5,159 nt of DNA from Flavobacteriales bacterium (lineage in GTDB: Bacteria; Bacteroidota; Bacteroidia; Flavobacteriales; UBA7312), in assembly GCA_002862585.1 (NCBI GenBank), contig PKDP01000018.1, positions 1 through 5,159 on the forward strand. The letters are read 5' to 3'. Position numbers and translations under genes: made by a program. The notes beneath the pieces were generated by a model. The model worked only from the letters and a program-made list of their open reading frames with translations, did no database searches and was not told the DNA's origin. Numbering within the stretch: the stretch's first letter is position 1; every line of letters starts with the position of its first letter. This document shows, one piece after another, positions 1 to 5,159 of the stretch.

Positions 1-1117
1 ATTTCACAAATAATTTGCCTAAGTGATATTCTTCGATTATTCGTTTTGAAAGAGATAACCCTAAGCCCCATCCTCTTTTTTTAGTGGTAAAACCTGGCTC
101 GAAAATACGTTTGAAATTATTTTTTGAAAGTCCCTTGCCATTGTCTTTAATTTCGACATTTAAAAATTCTGCTTTTGATTGAATGGTAATTGTGATTTTG
201 CCTTTTCCATTCATAGCATCAGCCGCATTTTTGCATATGTTTTCAATTACCCATTCAAACAGCGTGGCGTTAATAGGGGCATTAGCGTCATTACATTGAT
301 TATCTAGAGTTATAATGACGTTTGATGAAAGTCTATTCTGCAAATAACTCACAGACTTTGATAAAATATCGTAGATGTTTTGGTTATCCAAATTTGGTTT
401 TGAACCAACTTTTGAGAAGCGTTCAGTAATTGTTTCTAGTCGGACGACATCCTTATTTATTTCCTCACTTATTTCGAACATGCCCTCTTTGTTTTTTAAT
501 ATTTCAACCCAAGCCATCAGAGAGGAAAGAGGAGTGCCTATTTGGTGAGCAGTTTCTTTTGCCATACCTGCCCAGACTAAATTTTGTTCTGATTTTCGGG
601 AACGGTTAAATGCTAAATATGCAATTAATATGAAAAAGAAGATGACTACCAATTGAAGGAAAGGGTAAAAACGAAGCTGAGAAAGTATATATGAATCTTT
701 GTAATACAGGTACTGAGTTAGAATAACTTCTCCATTCATAGTTGCTTCTATTTTAATGGGCTCATGTTGTTCGTTCATTATCTCTAACTGTTTTTTGAGA
801 TACGCATCACGTAATTTCCTGTCAGGTAGATTTCTATCACCTATTATTTCACCAACTTCATTAGTAAGGATAATAGGAATAGTAGTATTTTCTTGCATTA
901 TCCTACTTGCCAGAATATTATTTGTTGGGCCCATACCTGAGTTTACTAATTGATAGGTTGCTTCTGCCCAAAGCTCTATTTTCTTGCGTTCTTCTTTATC
1001 GAGTTCACTAACTAAATTATTGGTATAGCTTAAAGAAACTAGTGCGATAATACTTGCAAAGATTACAAGAAGAATTTTCCAATTCTTTCTTTTACTGTAT
1101 ATGTTTATTCCTCCCAT
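1..1117 (-). CDS. Sensor histidine kinase, C-terminus cut by window edge
   Basis: Membrane-bound sensor kinase of a two-component system. The frame is open for 372 codons from an ATG at 1117 to the left edge; this ATG directly follows an in-frame TGA, so no longer start exists. Seen in order: transmembrane helix 1 (about 13-30), a periplasmic sensor region of about 120 residues without a domain I recognise, transmembrane helix 2 (about 153-171), then directly the HisKA box ETAHQIGTPLSSL with phospho-acceptor H191, an N box NICKNAADAM (N297), a G1 box DNGKG (325-329), an F box IFEPGFTTK and a G2 box GWGLGL (349-354). There is no room for a HAMP domain. The residue after His is Gln instead of the usual Glu/Asp, and the G2 box has Trp instead of Thr; as far as I recall both are common in Bacteroidota kinases. 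From family lengths I infer that roughly 15-20 C-terminal residues are missing. It overlaps the AsmA-like gene; no response regulator is visible, so its partner is unknown. Confidence 0.93.
   Translation of the reverse strand, partial: MGGINIYSKRKNWKILLVIFASIIALVSLSYTNNLVSELDKEERKKIELWAEATYQLVNSGMGPTNNILASRIMQENTTIPIILTNEVGEIIGDRNLPDRKLRDAYLKKQLEIMNEQHEPIKIEATMNGEVILTQYLYYKDSYILSQLRFYPFLQLVVIFFFILIAYLAFNRSRKSEQNLVWAGMAKETAHQIGTPLSSLMAWVEILKNKEGMFEISEEINKDVVRLETITERFSKVGSKPNLDNQNIYDILSKSVSYLQNRLSSNVIITLDNQCNDANAPINATLFEWVIENICKNAADAMNGKGKITITIQSKAEFLNVEIKDNGKGLSKNNFKRIFEPGFTTKKRGWGLGLSLSKRIIEEYHLGKLFVK
1105..1117 (-). other. 13-base overlap of AsmA-like stop and kinase start
   Basis: On the minus strand the sequence ATGGGAGGAATAA holds the kinase ATG at its left end and the AsmA-like TAA at its right end, in different frames. 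Such an overlap suggests translational coupling. A GGAGGA purine run lies just after the ATG, inside the first codons, not upstream of it, and no ATG, GTG or TTG follows at normal spacing, so it does not mark an alternative start. Confidence 0.75.
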
Positions 1118-3591
1118 TCAATGATACTGTCGTAGTCAGGCTGGTCTTCAATTTGTTGTTCAGATGGTTTGTCGCCAAACTCACTTTTTACAACATCTTT
1201 TAACATTTTCTTTTCTTTTTTGAAGCCCTTGTCAAGTGATTCTCTCAGTTTTAGTGTATTGTACGAAATATCTGGTTTGTCAACAGATCCTTTCATTTTT
1301 AGGAAAAGAGTCATGCCTTTAATTCCATCGTCTTCAACTACACCAAATTCTGAAACTCTTTTTTTGTGTTTTCTTTTGAATTTATTACCTAATATTTCGT
1401 TCAACAAAATCTTAAATTCATAATCCATTTCATTGTCAAATGTATGACTTCCTGATCCAGCTATATCCAATGCTGAGGAATAAATTTCCATAAATGGAAT
1501 TTCAATTTTGTTGTTTTTTATCTCAATTTGGTTCTCTAAGTTAGAAAATTTTATTCGTTTTAGCTCATTTACACTGATGTAGTCGGACATTTGCATGAGA
1601 GGTTCAAACTTTAATAGTTCACCGTTATTTATATTAACATCTATAAAAGAATACAAGTGATCGTCAATAGGATTAAAGTATTTATCCCACTCATTTCGTA
1701 AGTAAATCTCTGAGTCTATTTTACCTTTTAGGTGTTTATGCCTCATGGTGCTTTGTCCGAAATTATGAAACTCATAAAACAACTGTCGTACATTAATATT
1801 ATCTAGTAAAGTTGTACTGATTAGCCTAATCTTTCCTTCTCTTAATTGCTCAAATGTTAGGTTAGAAGTGATTTTTCCTGACATGGTTTCAAGCTCAATA
1901 TTATTGACGTTTAGTTTTTTGTTTTTGTACTTAATATCGCTGTGAAAATTCCGCATATGAAAACGGTCGTAGGTGAAATCATCTAAGTTGAATTTCACAT
2001 TAGCGATAATGTCGTCTGGTAGTTGAACGGCTTTTGCTTCGCTTGAGTTAGTTTGCGAAGTAGTATCGCTTTGCATTAATTCGTCAAATATCATCCACTT
2101 AGAGTTAAATTCACCGGCAATTTTTAAGGACGAATTTTTTAAGAACAGGTAAGAGAATACATTTTCAATAGCACCAATAAATTTGAACTTAGTTTCTTTG
2201 GCGAGCGTACCTTCCAAACGTTCAATGTCTAAATGGTCATCAACAACTTTTAATTTTACATTTGAGTTAGAGAGTTTTGGACTCTGTTCGTCAATGGCGA
2301 GGCTTAAGTTTTCAATGGAAATGTCTGCGGACTTTTTAGCCATTGCAATATCGTAGTCAATATTATTTTTCACGCCTATATTTCCGAAGTATGACACTTC
2401 GTAAGTGGCATTTCCGTCAATTGATTTTAGGTCTGATTTGTAGCCCCATTTTTCAAGTTCAGATAGATTGAGTTGAGAAGAGATATTAGCTTTAACTTTA
2501 GGGTTTTCAAGCCCATTGATGGTGGCATTGGCTAAAATTGGTTCATTGTTGGCTATGAGCTGAATGTCTTTCAAATCTATTTGAGTGGTTTCATCTGTTC
2601 TTTTAGCCCCATTAGTGTAATTCCCATCTAGTGACAATTGTTCCAAATCAAAAGGAATAACATCACTTTTCACTGTTCCATTTTTCAGCGTAAAGTCAAT
2701 ATCAATTGCGGCTTCTTTTTGTTGGTCGGTTATAAATTTGAGTCTGAACGAACTTTTTCCTGAAATATAGTAATCTTCAAGTGCAGACAAATAATCTTTA
2801 GGGAGAATATCTAATGTGGAAACGATGTCAAACTCATTGGCTATTAAATCTACTTTTAAAGTTTCATTATTTTGTTTTACTTCTAAATTAAAAGGAATAT
2901 CTCGGACGCTTAAGTTAGTAATAATGTCAATACCAAATGAGTCAATTGACATTTCAGTATTTAAATTGACATTTTCATTTGGAAGATGATTGACATTGTT
3001 TAATGATAATTTTCTGTTTAATAGTTGAGCATCGATATCAATAAATGTATTGTTGTCTTCAATATTTAATTTCAGAAGGGTTTCTTTATTTATAAACTCA
3101 CTCGCCAAGCCATCATCAACAAATTTTATTTTAACGTTATTAAGTGCTACATTTTCCAGTCCAAAGTCTATGCTTTCAGACTCAGCAGAATCGTTTTTAG
3201 TATTCCATATTTCATAGTTTGGAAGTCCATCTTTATAGTAAATTGATATATAGCCATTGGCTAGAGAAATTTCTTGAATTATATAGGTTTTGTTGTAAAG
3301 GTCTATTGCGTTGAATTTTACATTTATTTCATCTATTTTACAGAGCGTATCTTCTTGAAAAGCATCCAATATCATAAGTTTGTCAAACTTAACACTTACG
3401 TAAGGGAAATTTTTGATGGCAGAAAACGAAATATCGCCTACCGAAATTTCAGATTTAAGCTGTTTGTTGACTTCTTCAATTACAATTTGTTCTAGATTAT
3501 CTTGTTTCAGATAAACCAAAGTAGCAGATGCTCCGAAGACAAGAACGCCTAAGATTATAAGGGTCAGAATAATTCGCTTTGCTATTAGCAT
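1105..3591 (-). CDS. AsmA-like inner-membrane protein with large periplasmic domain
   Basis: Protein of 828 residues in the AsmA/TamB-like superfamily. Relatives are anchored in the inner membrane, project into the periplasm, and are linked to outer-membrane lipid transport or assembly; the role of Bacteroidota versions is not firmly established. Residues 1-6 are short and basic, 7-28 form a hydrophobic signal anchor, and the rest is a long run of alternating beta-type segments. The N-terminal part (about 33-135) has the AsmA pattern of a helix (IEEVNKQL) followed by VGDISFS and YVSVKFDKLMI. The C-terminal part (about 520-780) matches the AsmA-like C-terminal region: an NGELLKFEPLMQMSDYI segment, IKFSNLENQIEIKNNKIEIP and SGSHTFDNEMDY. 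Residues 737-745 are strongly basic and the last 25 are acidic. The start at 3591 fits because the membrane anchor follows immediately. It lies 39 bases after the pseudouridine synthase homologue and overlaps the kinase. No truncation or frameshift was seen. Confidence 0.88.
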   Translation of the reverse strand: MLIAKRIILTLIILGVLVFGASATLVYLKQDNLEQIVIEEVNKQLKSEISVGDISFSAIKNFPYVSVKFDKLMILDAFQEDTLCKIDEINVKFNAIDLYNKTYIIQEISLANGYISIYYKDGLPNYEIWNTKNDSAESESIDFGLENVALNNVKIKFVDDGLASEFINKETLLKLNIEDNNTFIDIDAQLLNRKLSLNNVNHLPNENVNLNTEMSIDSFGIDIITNLSVRDIPFNLEVKQNNETLKVDLIANEFDIVSTLDILPKDYLSALEDYYISGKSSFRLKFITDQQKEAAIDIDFTLKNGTVKSDVIPFDLEQLSLDGNYTNGAKRTDETTQIDLKDIQLIANNEPILANATINGLENPKVKANISSQLNLSELEKWGYKSDLKSIDGNATYEVSYFGNIGVKNNIDYDIAMAKKSADISIENLSLAIDEQSPKLSNSNVKLKVVDDHLDIERLEGTLAKETKFKFIGAIENVFSYLFLKNSSLKIAGEFNSKWMIFDELMQSDTTSQTNSSEAKAVQLPDDIIANVKFNLDDFTYDRFHMRNFHSDIKYKNKKLNVNNIELETMSGKITSNLTFEQLREGKIRLISTTLLDNINVRQLFYEFHNFGQSTMRHKHLKGKIDSEIYLRNEWDKYFNPIDDHLYSFIDVNINNGELLKFEPLMQMSDYISVNELKRIKFSNLENQIEIKNNKIEIPFMEIYSSALDIAGSGSHTFDNEMDYEFKILLNEILGNKFKRKHKKRVSEFGVVEDDGIKGMTLFLKMKGSVDKPDISYNTLKLRESLDKGFKKEKKMLKDVVKSEFGDKPSEQQIEDQPDYDSIIEWEE

Positions 3592-3630
3592 AATTTTTTA
3601 ACGGCTATAATTCAAAATTTAGTATTGGAC

Positions 3631-4524
3631 TTATATCATCTTTAGCATAGATATTTCTTTTTCTGATAAAAACCTGTGGCGTCCTCTAGCAATATTTTTT
3701 TTGGTTAGACCAGCAAAATAAACTCTGTCCAATTTAACAATTTTATAGCCAATATTTTCAAAAACATTTTTTAGAGTGCTGTTTTTACCGATATGTATTT
3801 CTACACCAACTTCTTTTTTTGGTGAGTTTTGAATGTATGAAATAGCCTCTATATCTACTTTATAACCGTCAACCATCACGCCGTCAACGATTTTTTGCAT
3901 ATCCGATGACTTTAGGTTTTTATCTAAAGTTACATGAAAGATTTTCTTTACGCGTATTCTAGCACTAGTTAGCTTTTTAGAAAGCTCACCATCGTTAGTA
4001 AAGAGGAGTAGCCCTGATGTTTGTTTGTTGAGTCTGCCAACAGGATAAATACGCTCTTTGCATGCTTTGTCTATTAATTCAAACACATTTTTTTTCCTTG
4101 GGTCGTCGTTTAAGGTTAAAAAGTCTTTTGGCTTGTTGAGTAATAGGTACCGTTTTGTTTCCGAATTTATGGTTTCATTATTGAATTTTACGGTATCGGA
4201 CTCTAATACTCTAAAGCCCATTTCGATTATAATTTTACCATTCACCTCCACTAAGCCAGCTTTTATTAAATCATCTGCTTCACGTCTTGAGCTTATTCCC
4301 GAATGTGCAATAAATTGATTTAGTCGCATACCCGCTTTTATACTCTTAACGGCTTGTTTTGTTATTCTCTTTTTGAAAGACTTATTGTAAGGTTTTGGTC
4401 CTGATTTTTTGAAATCACTATTGCGAGAAGAGGACTTAGACGAACTGTACTTTCCTTTTGAAGCATTTGAGCTTCTCCCTTTATTCGCTGACCTATCAAC
4501 CCTTTTATTTATTCGCTTTGCCAT
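3631..4524 (-). CDS. rluB: RsuA/RluB-family pseudouridine synthase homologue, probably catalytically dead
   Basis: Homologue, 297 residues long, of enzymes that isomerise one uridine in rRNA to pseudouridine. Residues 1-64 form a basic, low-complexity Lys/Ser/Arg/Gly tail, probably disordered and RNA-contacting. An S4 RNA-binding domain follows (66-113: RLNQFIAHSGISSRREAD, VEVNG), then the catalytic domain from YLLLNKPKDF (126-135) through YPVGRLNKQTSGLLLFTNDG (160-179) to KLDRVYFAGLTKK and RFLSEKE near the end. The family's catalytic Asp, in GRLD, is Asn here (N166, codon AAC at 4027-4029). The conserved active-site Tyr of the KxYxV motif is Phe (F196, TTT at 3937-3939). The loop that is usually EGRNRxVRR reads IGKNSTLKN (245-253). 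The family assignment is firm; loss of activity is inferred from these changes. The ATG at 4524 is chosen because the frame stays open through the basic tail; M66 is the only tempting alternative and would remove the tail. The symbol denotes the family, not a proven target site. Confidence 0.9.
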   Translation of the reverse strand: MAKRINKRVDRSANKGRSSNASKGKYSSSKSSSRNSDFKKSGPKPYNKSFKKRITKQAVKSIKAGMRLNQFIAHSGISSRREADDLIKAGLVEVNGKIIIEMGFRVLESDTVKFNNETINSETKRYLLLNKPKDFLTLNDDPRKKNVFELIDKACKERIYPVGRLNKQTSGLLLFTNDGELSKKLTSARIRVKKIFHVTLDKNLKSSDMQKIVDGVMVDGYKVDIEAISYIQNSPKKEVGVEIHIGKNSTLKNVFENIGYKIVKLDRVYFAGLTKKNIARGRHRFLSEKEISMLKMI

Positions 4525-4538
4525 CTATCTCTTTTTTG

Positions 4539-4546
4539 CAAATGTA
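4539..4546 (-). promoter_or_regulatory. Possible Bacteroidota -7 promoter element before the rluB homologue
   Basis: On the minus strand the gap between yraN and the rluB homologue holds TACATTTG, an exact match to the Bacteroidota -7 consensus TAnnTTTG. It lies 14 bases before the ATG at 4524, which would leave a very short A-rich leader (CAAAAAAGAGATAG). I see only a weak -33 candidate, TTTT at 4563-4566 in place of TTTG, so this could be a chance match in AT-rich sequence. If real, it would allow transcription independent of the damaged yraN gene. Confidence 0.35.
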
Positions 4547-4560
4547 CTAAATACACCTAT

Positions 4561-4911
4561 TTAAAAGGCGTTTTGAATATGTTCTATCTTTTTATCTCTG
4601 GAATTGAGGATAATACCAATAATATCAAAGCGTAGTTCATTAGGTAAATTATGCTGATCGAGGTATGCTTCGGCAGCATCTCTCATGAGCTCTTGCTTTT
4701 TAATACTGACAAATTCTGATGGATTGCCAAATCTTGAACTGCGTCTGGTTTTAACTTCAATAAATACGATTTGTTTGTTGTGTTCAGCGATGATATCTAT
4801 TTCGGCTTTTTGCCATCGCCAGTTGGAGTGCAATACGGTAATATTTTTTTGGCTCAAGTAGTTTTTAGCTAGTGTTTATCCCTTTTTTCCTAGCTCATGT
4901 GCTTCATTCAT
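4561..4911 (-). pseudogene. yraN: YraN/UPF0102 family protein broken by an in-frame TAA at codon 12
   Basis: Small protein of the UPF0102 (YraN) family, predicted to have a restriction-endonuclease-like fold; its cellular role is not well defined. The natural start is the ATG at 4911, which overlaps the ldcA stop by 8 bases. It reads MNEAHELGKKG, then TAA (4876-4878), then continues in the same frame with TLAKNYLSQKNI, the core AEIDIIAE (36-43), IVFIEVKTRRSSRFGNP and a normal end RFDIIGI...KIEHIQNAF. The stop falls where relatives have the conserved Glu of LGKxGE, so one G-to-T change from GAA would explain it. Including the stop codon position, the reading is 116 residues, the usual family length. 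The nuclease-like residues D39, E52 and K54 lie after the stop. A TTG at 4857, 18 bases beyond the TAA, could restart translation of a 98-residue product without the first helix, but in full-length relatives this position is internal. A sequence error at 4878 is the main alternative. Confidence 0.87.
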
Positions 4912-5159
4912 AGTAGAGTTTTGTTTTTTCACCGACCTCTAAGTGAACATTTTCGCCCAGCTTTATAGCTAAATTATTATCAATATGCCCAGCAGGAAAA
5001 TTAAAGCAAATAGGAAAATCATACTCTGAAACGGTGTCCAAAATAATTTGTTCAGCTGTTTTTCCAAAAGGGATATTGTTGTCATTCATTTTTGTCATAC
5101 CACCAACAATTAAACCCTCTAAAAGGACGAGTTTTCCGCTTCTCTTGAGGCTCATCATC
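4904..5159 (-). CDS. ldcA: LD-carboxypeptidase (S66 family), C-terminal fragment
   Basis: C-terminal part, about 84 residues, of a serine peptidase of family S66. These enzymes remove the terminal D-alanine from murein tetrapeptides during peptidoglycan recycling; MccF relatives cleave microcin C instead. The frame is open to the right edge, so roughly the first 200 residues lie outside, including the nucleophilic Ser and catalytic Glu. The visible part shows the family signatures LKRSGKL, GLIVGGMTKMNDNNIPFGKT, and YDFPICFNFPAGHIDNN, whose His (GHI, fragment residue 58) matches the His of the Ser-Glu-His triad. The two Met codons at the edge are internal to the family pattern (relatives have RMLxxLKRSGK), not a start. 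It ends with TGA at 4904-4906, 8 bases inside yraN, which suggests co-translation. The C-terminus looks complete and undamaged. Confidence 0.9.
   Translation of the reverse strand, partial: MMSLKRSGKLVLLEGLIVGGMTKMNDNNIPFGKTAEQIILDTVSEYDFPICFNFPAGHIDNNLAIKLGENVHLEVGEKTKLYYE

Noticed and set aside
756..953. Plus-strand open frame of 65 codons
   Set aside because: It lies wholly opposite the histidine kinase sensor region, which has a coherent family-like translation; no recognisable protein on the plus strand.
1169..1423. Plus-strand open frame of 84 codons
   Set aside because: Antisense shadow of the AsmA-like C-terminal region; Ser/Phe/Leu-rich composition is what the reverse of Lys/Glu codons gives.
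3274..3495. Plus-strand open frame of 73 codons
   Set aside because: Antisense shadow of the AsmA-like N-terminal region with no motif of its own.
3592..3630. Promoter in the gap before the AsmA-like gene
   Set aside because: TAAATTTTG resembles the -7 element but has one base too many between TA and TTTG, and no -33 element precedes it.
4058..4318. Plus-strand open frame of 86 codons
   Set aside because: Opposite the S4 and catalytic domains of the rluB homologue, which are clearly coding on the minus strand.
131..4560. Terminators, CRISPR repeats, tRNA genes or mobile elements
   Set aside because: No hairpin followed by a T run at gene ends, no spaced direct repeats, no cloverleaf and no transposase-like reading were found by eye; intergenic gaps are too short to hold them.
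4561..4857. YraN as an intact 98-residue gene starting with TTG
   Set aside because: The family N-terminus is readable upstream in the same frame (MNEAHELGKKG) and is separated only by one TAA, so the TTG is an internal Leu codon. Reinitiation there is possible but not shown.
4876..4878. TAA as a recoded sense codon (alternative genetic code)
   Set aside because: TAA ends yraN, the rluB homologue and the AsmA-like gene at normal family lengths, so it works as a stop here.

Overview
The window is AT-rich, and every gene in it lies on the minus strand. The protein families point to a member of the Bacteroidota: an AsmA-like envelope protein of the Bacteroidota type, a histidine kinase with an HQIGTPLSSL phospho-acceptor box and a GWGLGL G2 box, an RluB-type pseudouridine synthase with a long Lys/Ser-rich N-terminal tail, and a possible TAnnTTTG promoter element. 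I cannot name a genus from this sequence.

In the direction of transcription (high to low coordinates) the layout is: the C-terminal end of an LD-carboxypeptidase (ldcA, S66 family, cut by the right edge); yraN (UPF0102, predicted nuclease fold), which overlaps ldcA by 8 bases and carries an in-frame TAA at codon 12; an RsuA/RluB-family pseudouridine synthase homologue; an 828-residue AsmA-like protein; and a sensor histidine kinase whose start overlaps the AsmA-like stop by 13 bases and whose last residues run off the left edge. The intergenic gaps are 36 and 39 bases and the other two junctions overlap, so this looks like one operon, possibly with an internal promoter before the pseudouridine synthase gene. 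No RNA gene, mobile element, repeat array or convincing terminator was seen, and no gene-free stretch exceeds 40 bases.

The most interesting part is the centre. The pseudouridine synthase homologue has Asn (N166) where the family has its catalytic Asp (GRLD), Phe (F196) where it has the conserved active-site Tyr, and a C-terminal GRNRxVRR-type loop that has lost its arginines. Its S4 domain and overall fold signature are well kept. It reads as a catalytically dead, possibly still RNA-binding, pseudoenzyme. The gene immediately upstream, yraN, has a nonsense codon exactly at the conserved Glu of its LGKxGE motif, with the rest of its frame intact. Two neighbouring genes therefore show loss of canonical function by small changes. 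The alternatives are real decay or repurposing, or, for the single stop codon, a sequence error.

The two intact downstream genes concern the envelope: an inner-membrane-anchored AsmA-like protein, thought from its relatives to work in outer-membrane lipid or protein homeostasis, and a two-transmembrane sensor kinase probably coupled to it in translation. With the peptidoglycan-recycling peptidase upstream, the operon mixes cell-envelope and nucleic-acid functions.
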